From contig NZ_LQQP01000067.1 of the NCBI RefSeq assembly GCF_001619615.1, forward strand, positions 61,439-125,438: a stretch of DNA of 64,000 bases, in the 5' to 3' direction. Below are positions 37,951 through 47,929 of this stretch, piece after piece (the stretch's first letter is position 1; each line of letters begins with the position of its first letter). Made by a program: the position numbers and the translations under genes. Source of the DNA: Microbacterium sp. T32 (GTDB taxonomy: Bacteria; Actinomycetota; Actinomycetes; Actinomycetales; Microbacteriaceae). The notes beneath the pieces are model-generated. The model was not told the DNA's origin. It worked only from the letters and a program-made list of their open reading frames with translations, and did no database searches.

Positions 37951-40473
37951 ATGTTCGAGAGATTCACCGACCGTGCCCGTCGCGTGGTTGTGCTCGCCCA
38001 AGAAGAGGCGAAGATGCTCAACCACAACTACATCGGGACCGAGCACATTCTCCTCGGCCTCATCCACGAGGGAGAAGGAGTCGCCGCCAAGGCGCTCGAG
38101 TCCCTCGGCATCTCGCTCGACGCCGTGCGCGAGCAGGTGCAGGACATCATCGGTCAGGGCCAGCAGCAGCCGACCGGTCACATCCCCTTCACGCCGCGTG
38201 CGAAGAAGGTGCTCGAGCTGTCGCTGCGCGAAGCGCTGCAGCTGGGCCACAACTACATCGGCACCGAGCACATCCTGCTCGGCCTCATCCGCGAGGGTGA
38301 AGGCGTCGCCGCCCAGGTGCTCGTCAAGCTCGGCGCCGACCTGAACAAGGTGCGCCAGCAGGTCATCCAGCTGCTCTCGGGCTACCAGGGCAAGGAGCCC
38401 GCGGGCGTCGCGTCCGGCGCCGGCGAGCAGAACCAGGGCGCCGCCCAGGGCGGGTCGGCCGTGCTCGACCAGTTCGGTCGCAACCTCACGCAGGCCGCGC
38501 GCGACAACAAGCTCGACCCCGTCATCGGGCGCGAGAAGGAGATCGAGCGGGTCATGCAGATCCTCTCGCGTCGCTCGAAGAACAACCCCGTCCTCATCGG
38601 GGAGCCCGGTGTCGGAAAGACGGCCGTCGTCGAGGGTCTCGCGCAGGCCATCGTCAAGGGCGACGTCCCCGAGACGCTGAAGGACAAGCAGGTCTACTCG
38701 CTCGACCTCGGTTCGCTCATCGCCGGTTCCCGTTACCGCGGTGACTTCGAGGAGCGCCTGAAGAAGGTCACCAAGGAGATCCGCACGCGCGGCGACATCA
38801 TCGTCTTCATCGACGAGATCCACACCCTCGTGGGTGCCGGTGCCGCCGAGGGCGCGATCGACGCGGCATCCATCCTCAAGCCCCTCCTTGCCCGCGGTGA
38901 GCTCCAGACGATCGGTGCCACCACGCTCGACGAGTACCGCAAGCACTTCGAGAAGGATGCCGCGCTCGAGCGCCGCTTCCAGCCGATCCAGGTCGCCGAG
39001 CCGAGCCTGCCCCACGCGATCAACATCCTGAAGGGGCTGCGCGACCGCTACGAGGCGCACCACAAGGTGCAGATCACCGACGGCGCGATCGTCGCCGCGG
39101 CGAACCTCGCCGACCGCTACATCAGCGACCGGTTCCTGCCGGACAAGGCGATCGACCTGATCGACGAGGCCGGCGCGCGCCTGCGCCTGTCGATCCTGTC
39201 GTCGCCGCCGGAGCTGCGCGAGTTCGACGAGAAGATCGCCAAGGTCCGCGAGCAGAAGGAGTTCGCCTCCGAGGAGCAGGACTTCGAGAAGGCCGCAGCC
39301 CTCCGCGATGAGGAGAAGTCCCTGCTCGCCGAGCGTCTGCGCCTCGAGAAGCAGTGGCGCTCCGGCGACGTCGCCTCCCACGCGGTGGTCGACGAGGGCC
39401 TGATCGCCGAGGTGCTCGCCCAGGCGACCGGCATCCCGGTGTTCAAGCTCACCGAGGAGGAGTCCAGCCGCCTCATGTTCATGGAGAAGGCCCTGCACCA
39501 GCGGGTCATCGGCCAGGAAGAGGCGATCGCGGCCCTGTCGCGGACGATCCGTCGTCAGCGCGCCGGACTCAAGGACCCGAAGCGTCCGAGCGGCTCGTTC
39601 ATCTTCGCCGGCCCCACCGGTGTCGGAAAGACCGAGCTGGCCAAGGCGCTCGCCGAGTTCCTCTTCGACGACGAGGGCGCCCTGATCTCCCTCGACATGT
39701 CGGAGTTCGGTGAGAAGCACACGGTCTCGCGTCTGTTCGGTGCCCCTCCCGGGTTCGTCGGGTTCGAAGAGGGCGGCCAGCTCACCGAGAAGGTGCGCCG
39801 CAAGCCGTTCTCGGTCGTGCTCTTCGACGAGATCGAGAAGGCCCACCCCGACATCTTCAACTCGCTGCTGCAGATCCTCGAAGAGGGTCGTCTGACCGAC
39901 GGTCAGGGCCGCGTCGTCGACTTCAAGAACACCGTCATCATCATGACGACGAACCTCGGTTCGTCGGCGATCGCCGGTGGTCCGGTCGGCTTCCAGATCG
40001 AGGGCAGCGCGCAGACCTCGTACGAGCGGATGAAGGGCAAGGTCGACGAAGAGCTCAAGCGCCACTTCAAGCCCGAGTTCCTCAACCGCGTCGACGACGT
40101 CATCGTGTTCCCGCAGCTGAACAAGGACGAGCTCCGTCAGATCGTCGGGCTGTTCGTGAAGCGCCTCGCCGACCGGCTGCTCGACCGCGACATGACGGTG
40201 GAGCTGTCGGACGACGCGAAGGACAAGCTCATCGAGATCGGCTTCGATCCGACCCTCGGCGCGCGGCCCCTGCGCCGCGCCATGCAGCGCGAGGTCGAGG
40301 ACCGCCTGAGCGAGAAGATCCTGCACGGCGAGCTCGAGTCCGGCGACCACGTCAAGGTCGGCGTCGAGAACGGGCAGTTCACGTTCGAGAGCGGACCTCG
40401 CGGCGACAAGGTCGCGATCGGTGTGGGCACGGCCGGCGAGATCGCCGCGACGCCCGACACGCTCGCCGGCTGA
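37951..40473 (+). CDS. clpC: ATP-dependent Clp protease ATPase subunit ClpC
   Basis: Hsp100 unfoldase feeding ClpP. Two N-terminal Clp repeats ([21 protein letters not shown] and the [20 protein letters not shown] copy) and two AAA+ modules: [16 protein letters not shown] near residue 217 and [16 protein letters not shown] near 553. A UVR-type coiled middle domain ([18 protein letters not shown]) lies between them. 840 residues, normal. Start ATG follows GGAGGGACTGAGG; the frame is open upstream but without domain content. Confidence 0.97.
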   Translation: MFERFTDRARRVVVLAQEEAKMLNHNYIGTEHILLGLIHEGEGVAAKALESLGISLDAVREQVQDIIGQGQQQPTGHIPFTPRAKKVLELSLREALQLGHNYIGTEHILLGLIREGEGVAAQVLVKLGADLNKVRQQVIQLLSGYQGKEPAGVASGAGEQNQGAAQGGSAVLDQFGRNLTQAARDNKLDPVIGREKEIERVMQILSRRSKNNPVLIGEPGVGKTAVVEGLAQAIVKGDVPETLKDKQVYSLDLGSLIAGSRYRGDFEERLKKVTKEIRTRGDIIVFIDEIHTLVGAGAAEGAIDAASILKPLLARGELQTIGATTLDEYRKHFEKDAALERRFQPIQVAEPSLPHAINILKGLRDRYEAHHKVQITDGAIVAAANLADRYISDRFLPDKAIDLIDEAGARLRLSILSSPPELREFDEKIAKVREQKEFASEEQDFEKAAALRDEEKSLLAERLRLEKQWRSGDVASHAVVDEGLIAEVLAQATGIPVFKLTEEESSRLMFMEKALHQRVIGQEEAIAALSRTIRRQRAGLKDPKRPSGSFIFAGPTGVGKTELAKALAEFLFDDEGALISLDMSEFGEKHTVSRLFGAPPGFVGFEEGGQLTEKVRRKPFSVVLFDEIEKAHPDIFNSLLQILEEGRLTDGQGRVVDFKNTVIIMTTNLGSSAIAGGPVGFQIEGSAQTSYERMKGKVDEELKRHFKPEFLNRVDDVIVFPQLNKDELRQIVGLFVKRLADRLLDRDMTVELSDDAKDKLIEIGFDPTLGARPLRRAMQREVEDRLSEKILHGELESGDHVKVGVENGQFTFESGPRGDKVAIGVGTAGEIAATPDTLAG

Positions 40474-40488
40474 CCCGACGACACGACA

Positions 40489-40516
40489 GGGCCTGGATGC
40501 CATGGCATCCAGGCCC
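40489..40516 (+). terminator. Perfect palindromic terminator after clpC
   Basis: GGGCCTGGATGC (40489-40500), CATG loop, GCATCCAGGCCC (40505-40516): a 12-bp perfect stem 16 nt after clpC. The stem contains one GGATGCC and one GGCATCC facing each other. Confidence 0.8.
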
Positions 40517-40583
40517 TTCGTCGTCCCCGCCGCGAAGATCACGGCATGCCGGGGGAGCGCCCGGCTCGTCGTACGCTGGGACG

Positions 40584-41093
40584 ATGACCACCGCCGCGCC
40601 GTTCGTCGTCCGCCCCGCCGGGACCCGCGACGTCCGACGCATCCACGAGCTGCTCGAGCCGTTCGTGCAGAAGAGGATCCTGCTCGGCAAGGACCTCGTG
40701 GTGCTGTACGGCTCGGTGCAGCAGTTCGTCGTGGCCGAGGCTGACGGCGAGGTCATCGGCTGCGGCGCGCTGCACGTCATGTGGGAGGACCTGGGCGAGA
40801 TCCGGACGCTGATCGTCCATGACGAGTGGCTGCACCACGGGGTCGGTCGCCGTATCGTCGAGGTGCTCGAGGAGAACGCGCGGGCGCTCGGCGTCTCGCG
40901 GCTGTTCTGCCTCACCTTCGAGGTGGATTTCTTCACGCGACGCGGCTTCGCGCCCATCGGCGAGCAGGTCGTCGACCCCGACGTGTATTCGCAGCTGGTC
41001 CGCAGCCCCGACGAGGGTGTCGCGGAGTTCCTCGACCTCGCGCACGTGAAGCCGAACACGCTCGGCAACACCCGGATGCTCAAGCAGCTCTGA
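40584..41093 (+). CDS. argA: Amino-acid N-acetyltransferase, actinobacterial ArgA type (169 aa)
   Basis: GNAT-fold enzyme; single-domain members acetylate glutamate as the first arginine-pathway step in actinobacteria (Rv2747-like). FVVRPAGTRDVRRIHELLEPFV, GCGALHVMWEDLGEIRTLIV, HHGVGRRIVEVLEENA (acetyl-CoA binding) and RLFCLTFEVDFFTRRGF are visible. ATG chosen at MTTAAPF; the open frame continues upstream into the clpC terminator. No other arginine genes adjoin. Confidence 0.85.
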   Translation: MTTAAPFVVRPAGTRDVRRIHELLEPFVQKRILLGKDLVVLYGSVQQFVVAEADGEVIGCGALHVMWEDLGEIRTLIVHDEWLHHGVGRRIVEVLEENARALGVSRLFCLTFEVDFFTRRGFAPIGEQVVDPDVYSQLVRSPDEGVAEFLDLAHVKPNTLGNTRMLKQL

Positions 41094-41139
41094 GCGCGGC
41101 GTGGCGTGGCCGCTCAGCCGCGCGGCCTACGCTGGAACG

Positions 41140-41808
41140 ATGACCGATGCCCCCCGCAGGCGGCGGCAATCCCCGGCGGTCTACCGTCGACGCCGTCTCG
41201 CCGCCGTGCTTCTCGCGCTGCTCGTGATCGGCCTCGTCGTGTGGCTCGTCGCCGCGCCGCCGTGGCGCTCCGCGCCGACCGCCGACCCCGCGCCCGTGGC
41301 GAGCTCCGCCGCGCCCGCGCCGTCGGCGCCCGCCTCGCCCTCCGCACCCGCCGAGTCGCCGACGCCCTCGGCGAGCCCCAGCCCGAGCGTGCCCGCGGGT
41401 CCCGCGGAATGCGCCGCCGCGGACATCAAGGTCGAAGCGCTCACCGACAAGACGGAGTACGGGCAGGGCGAGAACCCGCAGCTGTCGATCCGCCTCACCA
41501 ACACCTCGGCGAACCCGTGCACGATGAACGTGGGCACGAGCGCGCAGTCCTTCACGGTGACCAGCGGCTCCGACGTGTGGTGGCGGTCGACCGACTGCCA
41601 GTCCGAGCCCAGCGACATGGTCGTGACCCTCGCCGCCGGCCAGCAGGTCACGAGCGCGGCTCCCCTCACGTGGGACCGCACGCGCTCGTCGGTGAGCTCG
41701 TGCCAGGGCGAGCGGCCGTTCGCCCCCGGCGGCGGCGCGACGTACCACCTGAGCGTCTCGATCGGTGGCATCCCGTCCGCCGGAACGGCCGCGTTCATCC
41801 TGCGCTGA
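41140..41808 (+). CDS. Membrane-anchored or exported surface protein, DUF4232-like region (222 aa)
   Basis: A basic start (MTDAPRRRRQSPAVYRRRR) leads to one hydrophobic helix (about residues 20-40), then a Pro/Ser/Ala-rich linker (45-85) and a small beta-rich domain with several cysteines (EC, NPC, DC, SSC). No lipobox Cys follows the helix, so an uncleaved anchor is likelier than a lipoprotein. The outer domain weakly resembles DUF4232-type modules. Role unknown. Divergent from nothing; a palindromic repeat lies just downstream. Confidence 0.68.
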   Translation: MTDAPRRRRQSPAVYRRRRLAAVLLALLVIGLVVWLVAAPPWRSAPTADPAPVASSAAPAPSAPASPSAPAESPTPSASPSPSVPAGPAECAAADIKVEALTDKTEYGQGENPQLSIRLTNTSANPCTMNVGTSAQSFTVTSGSDVWWRSTDCQSEPSDMVVTLAAGQQVTSAAPLTWDRTRSSVSSCQGERPFAPGGGATYHLSVSIGGIPSAGTAAFILR

Positions 41809-41827
41809 TACGGGTCGCTCGCGCTTC

Positions 41828-41880
41828 AGTGTCCAGGACACGCGGATCGCGCGCCGACGCGTCCGCGTGTCTTGGACACC
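41828..41880. repeat. Palindromic intergenic repeat, family 1, copy 2
   Basis: AGTGTCCAGGACACGCGGA (41828-41846) faces TCCGCGTGTCTTGGACACC (41862-41880), pairing at 17 of 19 positions. The arm core GTGTCCAGGAC/GTCTTGGACAC is shared with 18521-18579, including the same C-to-T asymmetry in the right arm. It lies 20 nt after a stop codon, as does copy 1. Confidence 0.8.
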
Positions 41881-41906
41881 CAAACTGGGACGGCACCAGG
41901 CGAAGA

Positions 41907-41933
41907 GGGGCGGATGCCAGTGGCATCCGCCCC
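41907..41933. terminator. Bidirectional palindromic terminator
   Basis: GGGGCGGATGCCA (41907-41919) pairs perfectly with TGGCATCCGCCCC (41921-41933). It lies 8 nt beyond the stop of the permease on the minus strand. Like the clpC terminator it is built on a facing GGATGCC/GGCATCC pair. Confidence 0.75.
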
Positions 41934-41940
41934 ACTGTCG

Positions 41941-43473
41941 TCAGCGCTTCTCGCCGAAGACCTCGCCCTCCATCGCGTCGTAGCCCTCTTCCTGCGGGTC
42001 GCGGTGCAGGCCGCCGGACAGGGCGTACTCCTCCTCGGGGGAGAGCACGAGGCGGTGGCGGCCGTAGATCGCGAAGCCGATGAAGATGATCGCGTAGACC
42101 ACGATGATCGCGACGATCGCGGGCAGGTACGCGGGGTTCAGCAGCAGACCGAAGAAGACGATCGCGGCGATGATCGCTGCCGAGTAGGCGCCGAACAGTC
42201 CCCACGGGCTCTTGTAGGGCCGGACCGCGTTCGGGAACTTCCGTCGCAGCACGATGAACGACACCATCTGCAGGAAGTACGCCACCACCGCGCCCCACAC
42301 GGCGATGTTCAGCACGATCGCGCCGGCGGGGCTGGCATCCCCACCCGCCGCCTGCACGACGACGAGGGCGACGAACCCGACCACGGCCCCGAAGACGAGC
42401 GCGACCCACGGGGTCTTGCGAGCACCGGTGAGCGACAGCCAGCGCGGGTAGTACCCGGCGCGCGACAGCGAGTACATGTTGCGGCCGTAGGCGAACATGA
42501 TCCCCATCAGCGACGCGAGCAGGCCGATGAGCGCGAGGAGCGACAGCAGCGCCGCGGCCTGGTCGCCGACCATCGCGCGGAACCCGTCGAGCAGCGGCTC
42601 GAGCGAGCTGCCGGTGGCGTCGGCACCGAGGACCCCGGTGTTGAGGAACAGCACGATGAGGCCCGTGATGATGAGCGTGCCCCGGGCCCAGAGTCCCGCG
42701 CGGGGAATGTCGCGGGCCGGGTTGTGCGACTCCTCCGCGGCGAGCGGGAGCTCTTCGATGCCGAGGAAGAACCACATCGCGAAGGGGAGGGCGAGGAGGA
42801 TCGATCCGACGCCGTAAGGGAGGAACGCGGACTGCCCCTCATCGGGCGCGATGTCCCACAGCGAGCCCCAGTCGAAGGTGCCGGTGGCCAGGGACATGAT
42901 CCCGAAGACCACGATGATGCCGATCGAGATCACCGAGACGACGATCGCGAAAACGAACGAGATGTTCGCCCCCGCGGCATTGAGGGCGATGAACACGGCG
43001 TAGAGGATGATCCACCAGACGAACGCCGGCAGGCTGACGCCGGTGAGCAGCTCGAGCGCGGAGTCGGCGTACTGCCCCGAGAAGTAGACGACGACGGCGG
43101 TCGTCGCGACGTACTCGATGGTTTCGGCGAGGCCGGTGGCCAGACCGCCCCACGGTCCCATCGCGGAGCGCGCGAACGAGTACGCCCCGCCCGTGTGCGG
43201 CATCGCGGCGGCCATCTCGCCGATCGAGAACGTCAGGCCGTAGTACATGATCACCAGCACGACGAACGCGATCAGCATGCCGCCGAACCCGGCGAAGCCG
43301 ATGCCGAAGTTCCAGCCGGAGAAGTCGCCGGAGATGACCGCGGCGACGGCGAGGCCCCACAGGCCCCAGACGCCGGCGGAGCGTTTCAGGGTGCGTTTCT
43401 CGAAGTAGGAGGAGTCGGTCGCGGTATAGGTGGCCCCGGCGACCTTTTTCTGTGAACTGCTCGAGGTGGACAT
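41941..43473 (-). CDS. Ethanolamine permease, APC family (510 aa)
   Basis: Twelve-helix amino acid/polyamine/organocation permease. SGDFSGWNFGIGFAGFGGMLIA, EMAAAMPHTGGAYSFARSAMGPWGG and GLAETIEYVATTAVVVYFSGQY follow the ethanolamine permease (eat) pattern closely. ATG with AGGAGGCTCC upstream. Divergent from the glutamine-synthetase-like gene, sharing a 147-bp promoter region with an 8-bp GGTCGACC palindrome at 43539-43546. Imports ethanolamine for the adjacent pathway (inference from neighbours). Confidence 0.86.
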   Translation of the reverse strand: MSTSSSSQKKVAGATYTATDSSYFEKRTLKRSAGVWGLWGLAVAAVISGDFSGWNFGIGFAGFGGMLIAFVVLVIMYYGLTFSIGEMAAAMPHTGGAYSFARSAMGPWGGLATGLAETIEYVATTAVVVYFSGQYADSALELLTGVSLPAFVWWIILYAVFIALNAAGANISFVFAIVVSVISIGIIVVFGIMSLATGTFDWGSLWDIAPDEGQSAFLPYGVGSILLALPFAMWFFLGIEELPLAAEESHNPARDIPRAGLWARGTLIITGLIVLFLNTGVLGADATGSSLEPLLDGFRAMVGDQAAALLSLLALIGLLASLMGIMFAYGRNMYSLSRAGYYPRWLSLTGARKTPWVALVFGAVVGFVALVVVQAAGGDASPAGAIVLNIAVWGAVVAYFLQMVSFIVLRRKFPNAVRPYKSPWGLFGAYSAAIIAAIVFFGLLLNPAYLPAIVAIIVVYAIIFIGFAIYGRHRLVLSPEEEYALSGGLHRDPQEEGYDAMEGEVFGEKR

Positions 43474-43620
43474 GGAGCCTCCTGATAGATGCGGACAGGC
43501 TTCGGGAGCGCCTTTGCGGGAAATCATGGCGTTCTATTGGTCGACCTGTCTACCTTTGGCGTGTAAGTTCCTCGTTACGGCCTCCGGTAGATGAGGCGTC
43601 GAGCAGGCGAGAGGGAGACC

Positions 43621-44976
43621 ATGGCGGGCAATCTCACCACCGCGGAATTGGATGCCGCGATCGACTCGGGCGAGATCGACACCGTCGTCGTCGCCTTCCC
43701 GGACGCGCAGGGGCGGCTGGTCGGAAAGCGCGTCGCCGCGCGATTCTGGCGCGACGAGGTGCTTCCGCACGGAGCCGAGGCGTGCAACTACCTCCTCTCG
43801 GTCGACGTCGACATGAACACCGTCGACGGCTACGCGATGTCGAGCTGGGAGAAGGGCTACGGCGACATGCTGCTCGTGCCCGACCTCGACACGCTGCGCC
43901 GCGTCCCGTGGCAGGAGGGGACGGCGCTCGTCATGGCCGACCTTGCGTGGGAGGACCGCGCGCCGGTGGTGCAGTCGCCGCGTGGCATCCTGAACGCCCA
44001 ACGCGCCCGGCTCGCGGAGCGCGGGCTCACCCCGTACGTCGGGACGGAGCTGGAGTTCATCGTCTTCGACGACTCCTTCCGGGATGCCTGGGCCAAGGGC
44101 TACACCGGGCTCACGGCCTCGACCGACTACAACGTCGACTACAACCTCCTCGCCACCACGCGGCTCGAGCCGCTGCTGCGCGACATCCGCCGCGGCATGG
44201 ACGGCGCGGGGATGTACTGCGAGGGCGTCAAGGGCGAGTGCAACGACGGTCAGCAGGAGATCGCGTTCCGCTACGCCGAAGCGCTCGAGACGGCCGACAA
44301 CCACACGATCTACAAGAACGGTGCGAAGGAGATCGCCGACCGGCACGGCAAGTCGCTGACCTTCATGGCCAAGTTCGACCAGCGCGAGGGGAACAGCTGC
44401 CACATCCACCTGTCGGTGCGCGGCGAGAACGGCGAGGCCGTCATGGCCGGCGACGGGGAGCACGGCTTCAGCCCTCTCATGGAGCACTGGATCGCCGGCA
44501 TCCTGGCCACCCTCCGCGAATTCACGCTGCTCTACGCCCCCACCATCAACTCGTACAAGCGGTACGCCAAGGGCTCGTTCGCGCCCACGGGCGTCGCGTG
44601 GGGCATCGACAACCGCACCTGCGCACTCCGCGTCGTCGGCCACGGCGGATCGCTGCGCGTCGAGAACCGCGTGCCGGGTGGCGACGTGAACCCGTACCTC
44701 GCCATCTCGGCGATCATCGCGGGCGGCCTGCACGGCATCGAGAACGAGCTGCCGCTGCCCGCGCCGCTCACCGGCAACGCGTACGCCGCCGGCGTCGACA
44801 CGCTGCCGACGACGCTCCGCGAAGCCGCGACGCTGTTCTCGGAGTCGACCGTGGCGCGCGCCGCCTTCGGCGACGACGTCGTCGAGCACTACCTGAACCA
44901 GGCGCGCATCGAGGTGGAAGCCTTCGACGCCGCCGTGACCGACTGGGAGCGCGTGCGTGGTTTCGAGCGTCTCTGA
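43621..44976 (+). CDS. Glutamine synthetase-like gamma-glutamyl-amine ligase (451 aa)
   Basis: GS-family ATP ligase joining glutamate to an amine. Domain order is as in GS: an N-terminal small domain, GTELEFIVFDD, then CEGVKGECNDGQQEIAFRY. GNSCHIHLS, SYKRYAKGSFAPTGVAWGIDNRTCALRV and RVPGGDVNPYLAISAIIAGG follow. The GEC in place of GAPGQ and the gene setting point to the GlnA3/GlnA4-like branch rather than assimilatory GlnA. Such enzymes make gamma-glutamyl-polyamines or gamma-glutamylethanolamide (GlnA4 of Streptomyces coelicolor). With an ethanolamine permease opposite, the second is favoured. Its 3' end overlaps the next gene by 20 nt. Confidence 0.85.
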   Translation: MAGNLTTAELDAAIDSGEIDTVVVAFPDAQGRLVGKRVAARFWRDEVLPHGAEACNYLLSVDVDMNTVDGYAMSSWEKGYGDMLLVPDLDTLRRVPWQEGTALVMADLAWEDRAPVVQSPRGILNAQRARLAERGLTPYVGTELEFIVFDDSFRDAWAKGYTGLTASTDYNVDYNLLATTRLEPLLRDIRRGMDGAGMYCEGVKGECNDGQQEIAFRYAEALETADNHTIYKNGAKEIADRHGKSLTFMAKFDQREGNSCHIHLSVRGENGEAVMAGDGEHGFSPLMEHWIAGILATLREFTLLYAPTINSYKRYAKGSFAPTGVAWGIDNRTCALRVVGHGGSLRVENRVPGGDVNPYLAISAIIAGGLHGIENELPLPAPLTGNAYAAGVDTLPTTLREAATLFSESTVARAAFGDDVVEHYLNQARIEVEAFDAAVTDWERVRGFERL

Positions 44977-45730
44977 TCCGGCCCGGACCCCCGTGGTGGG
45001 TCTCACGACCTACCTCGAACGCGCCACGCAGGGCGTGTGGGACGTGCGCGCGTCGTTCCTGCCGCAGCAGTACTTCGACGCCGTGACCGCCTCGGGGGCC
45101 ACTGCCGTGCTGCTGCCGCCGCAGCCCCGACCCGAGCAGGCCGCCGCCGCGGTGCTCGACGGCCTCGACGGGCTGATCCTCACCGGCGGCCTCGATGTGC
45201 AGCCCGAGCTGTACGGCGCCGAGCGCCACCCGCTCACCGACCCGCCGCGCGCCGACCGCGACGCGTGGGAGCTCGCGCTCCTCGCCGGGGCGCGGGAGCG
45301 TGGCATCCCGGTCTTCGGCATCTGCCGCGGACTGCAGCTCATCAACGTCGCCCTCGGCGGCACGTTGCACCAGCACCTGCCCGAGGCCCTCCGCACCGAG
45401 CGCTACAAGATCGGGGGAGGCGTCTTCGCCGAGAACGTCGTCGAAGTGGATGCCGGAACCCGGCTGGCCGGTCTCGTCGGGGCCGGAGCGCTCACCGTCC
45501 ACAGCTACCACCACCAGGGCATCGACCGGGTCGGGGAGGGCTTGCGGGTCACCGCGCGGACCGACGACGGGCTCGTGCAGGCTATCGAGACCCCGGGCGA
45601 CGACTACCTCGTGGCCGTGCAGTGGCACCCCGAGGAGAACGCCGAGGACCGGCGTCTGTTCCTCGGGCTCGTCGCCGCGGCCGCGCGGTACCGGGCCGAT
45701 CGTTCCACGCACCAGGAAGTTCCCGCATGA
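44957..45730 (+). CDS. Class I glutamine-amidotransferase-type gamma-glutamyl hydrolase (257 aa)
   Basis: PuuD-like gamma-glutamyl-GABA hydrolase family. GLILTGGLDVQPELYG, the nucleophile in VFGICRGLQLINVALGG (Cys near residue 119) and the His-Glu pair in AVQWHPEEN complete the triad. In the Puu-type scheme it removes the gamma-glutamyl group after oxidation; here the expected cut is gamma-glutamylglycine or a similar amide. GTG start inside the end of the ligase gene. Confidence 0.88.
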   Translation: MVSSVSDPARTPVVGLTTYLERATQGVWDVRASFLPQQYFDAVTASGATAVLLPPQPRPEQAAAAVLDGLDGLILTGGLDVQPELYGAERHPLTDPPRADRDAWELALLAGARERGIPVFGICRGLQLINVALGGTLHQHLPEALRTERYKIGGGVFAENVVEVDAGTRLAGLVGAGALTVHSYHHQGIDRVGEGLRVTARTDDGLVQAIETPGDDYLVAVQWHPEENAEDRRLFLGLVAAAARYRADRSTHQEVPA

Positions 45731-47082
45731 GCACCTTCACCGTCACCGACCCCTCGACCGGCACGCCGATCACGACGCTCGATCGCGCCGAGGTCGCCGA
45801 GGTGGATGCCGCCGTCGCCGACGCCGTCCGCGCGCAGCGCGCGTGGGCCGCGCTCCCGCCCGTCGCCCGCGCCGACGCGCTGCGGTCGTTCGCGCGGGTC
45901 GTCGAGGCGCACGTCGAGGAGCTCGCGGCGCTTGAGGTGCGCAACTCGGGGCACCCGATCGGCTCGGCTCGGTGGGAGGCGCAGCACGTCGCGCAGGTGC
46001 TCAACTACTACGCCGGATCGCCGGAACGCCTGATCGGGCAGCAGATCCCCGTCGCCGGCGGCCTCGACGTGACGTATCACGAGCCCTACGGCGTCGTCGG
46101 GATCATCGTGCCGTGGAACTTCCCCATGACGATCGCCGCGTGGGGCTTCGCCCCCGCGCTTGCCGCGGGCAACGCCGTCGTGCTGAAGCCCGCCGAGCTG
46201 ACGCCGCTCACCGCCGTGCGGCTCGGTGAGCTGGCGCTGGAGGCCGGGCTGCCGGAGGGGTTGTTCCGGGTGATCGTCGGTTCGGGTGCGGTCGTGGGCC
46301 AGCGCTTCGTCTCGCATCCCGACGTGCACAAGGTCGTCTTCACCGGGTCGACCGAGGTCGGCACCGAGGTGGCCGCCGGGTGCGCGCGGCTGCTCAAGCC
46401 CGTCACACTCGAACTCGGCGGCAAGAGCGCCAACATCGTCTTCGCGGATGCCGACCTCGAGAAGGCCGCGGCCGGGGTCCCGGGCTCCGTCTTCGACAAC
46501 GCCGGCCAGGACTGCTGCGCGCGCAGCCGACTCCTCGTCGAGCGCAGCGTCTACGACCGGTTCCTCGAGCTGCTAGAACCCGCCGTCGCCGCGTGGCGCG
46601 TCGGCGACCCGTATGACGAGGACACCCAGATGGGGCCGCTGATCTCGGCATCCCATCGCTCGACCGTCGCGGGCTTCCTCGAGGGGGCGGACGTCGCCTT
46701 CCGCGGCTCGGCACCGGAGGGCGACGGATTCTGGTTCGCGCCCGCGGTCGTGCTCGCGCAGCCCGGTGACCGCATCGCGCGCGAGGAGGTGTTCGGTCCG
46801 GTGCTCGCCGTGCTCCCGTTCGAGGACGAAGCGGATGCCATCCGCCTGGCGAACGACACCGCGTACGGCCTCGCGGGCTCGATCTGGACCGAGAACCTCG
46901 GTCGTGGCATCCGGGTCTCGCGCGGGGTGCGCAGCGGCGTGCTGTCGGTGAACTCGCACTCGTCGGTGCGGTACGCCACGCCCTTCGGCGGCATGAAGGC
47001 CTCGGGCCTCGGCCGGGAGCTGGGACCGGATGCCGCCGAGCACTTCACCGAGACGAAGAACGTCTTCTACGCCACCGAGTGA
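45727..47082 (+). CDS. NAD(P)-dependent aldehyde dehydrogenase (451 aa)
   Basis: Oxidises an aldehyde to an acid. GVVGIIVPWNFPMTIAAWGFAPALAAGN, KPAELTPLTAV, FTGSTEVGTEV, the catalytic Glu in LELGGKSANIVF and the nucleophile in NAGQDCCARSR are all present. Slightly short for the family (about 480). Starts 4 nt inside the hydrolase stop (ATGA). In a gamma-glutamyl pathway it would act on the gamma-glutamyl-aldehyde. Confidence 0.93.
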   Translation: MSTFTVTDPSTGTPITTLDRAEVAEVDAAVADAVRAQRAWAALPPVARADALRSFARVVEAHVEELAALEVRNSGHPIGSARWEAQHVAQVLNYYAGSPERLIGQQIPVAGGLDVTYHEPYGVVGIIVPWNFPMTIAAWGFAPALAAGNAVVLKPAELTPLTAVRLGELALEAGLPEGLFRVIVGSGAVVGQRFVSHPDVHKVVFTGSTEVGTEVAAGCARLLKPVTLELGGKSANIVFADADLEKAAAGVPGSVFDNAGQDCCARSRLLVERSVYDRFLELLEPAVAAWRVGDPYDEDTQMGPLISASHRSTVAGFLEGADVAFRGSAPEGDGFWFAPAVVLAQPGDRIAREEVFGPVLAVLPFEDEADAIRLANDTAYGLAGSIWTENLGRGIRVSRGVRSGVLSVNSHSSVRYATPFGGMKASGLGRELGPDAAEHFTETKNVFYATE

Positions 47083-47125
47083 CCCCCTCTTCCACCCCAT
47101 CCCCACGCGTAAGGAACCACAGCAC

Positions 47126-47905
47126 ATGACCATCGACCTCACCCAGCGGCTGCGCGACCGCGTCGCCATCGTCACCGGCGGCGCGTCGGGCATCGGCCTC
47201 GCCACCGCGCGCCGCTTCGCCGCGGAGGGCGCGCGCGTCGTGATCGCCGACCTCGACGAGACCACCGGCACGGCGGCGGCCGCCGAGGTCGACGGCGTCT
47301 TCCGTCAGGTCAACGTCGCGGACGAGGCATCCGTCGACGCCCTCTTCGACGGCGTCGCGACGGAGCTCGGCAGCGTCGACATAGCGTTCAACAACGCCGG
47401 CATCTCGCCCGCCGACGACGACTCGATCGAGACGACCGAGCTACCCGCGTGGGACCGCGTGCAGGACGTGAACCTCAAGAGCGTGTACCTCTGCTCGCGC
47501 GCGGCGCTGCGGCACATGGTCCCCGCGGGACGCGGGTCGATCATCAACACCGCGTCGTTCGTCGCACTGCTCGGGTCGGCGACCTCGCAGATCTCGTACA
47601 CCGCGTCCAAGGGCGGCGTGCTCGCGATGACCCGCGAGCTCGGCGTGCAGTTCGCGCGGCAGGGAATCCGCGTGAACGCGCTGTGCCCCGGACCGGTGAA
47701 CACACCGCTCCTGCAGGAACTTTTCGCGAAGGACCCCGAGCGCGCGCAGCGCCGGCTCGTGCACGTGCCGATGGGCCGGTTCGCGGAACCTGAGGAGATG
47801 GCCGCGGCCGTGGCGTTCCTGGCATCCGACGATGCGTCCTTCATCACCGCCACCGCCTTCGTCGTGGACGGCGGTATCACCAACGCCTACGTGACGCCCC
47901 TGTGA
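47126..47905 (+). CDS. Short-chain dehydrogenase/reductase (259 aa)
   Basis: Classical SDR: VTGGASGIGLATARRFA (cofactor Gly motif), NNAGIS, catalytic Ser in NTASFVALLG, and YTASK giving Tyr and Lys. VIADLDE after the first strand favours NAD. The alcohol-to-aldehyde step of a gamma-glutamylethanolamide route needs such an enzyme. Start supported by AAGGAACCACAGCAC. Separated by 43 nt from the aldehyde dehydrogenase. Confidence 0.92.
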   Translation: MTIDLTQRLRDRVAIVTGGASGIGLATARRFAAEGARVVIADLDETTGTAAAAEVDGVFRQVNVADEASVDALFDGVATELGSVDIAFNNAGISPADDDSIETTELPAWDRVQDVNLKSVYLCSRAALRHMVPAGRGSIINTASFVALLGSATSQISYTASKGGVLAMTRELGVQFARQGIRVNALCPGPVNTPLLQELFAKDPERAQRRLVHVPMGRFAEPEEMAAAVAFLASDDASFITATAFVVDGGITNAYVTPL

Positions 47906-47929
47906 CCTGGGGCATGACAGGCTGACGGC

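Noticed and set aside
43539..43546. GGTCGACC palindrome as a firm FadR-type operator
   Set aside because: Eight bases with no second copy in the window; kept only as a remark in the permease entry.
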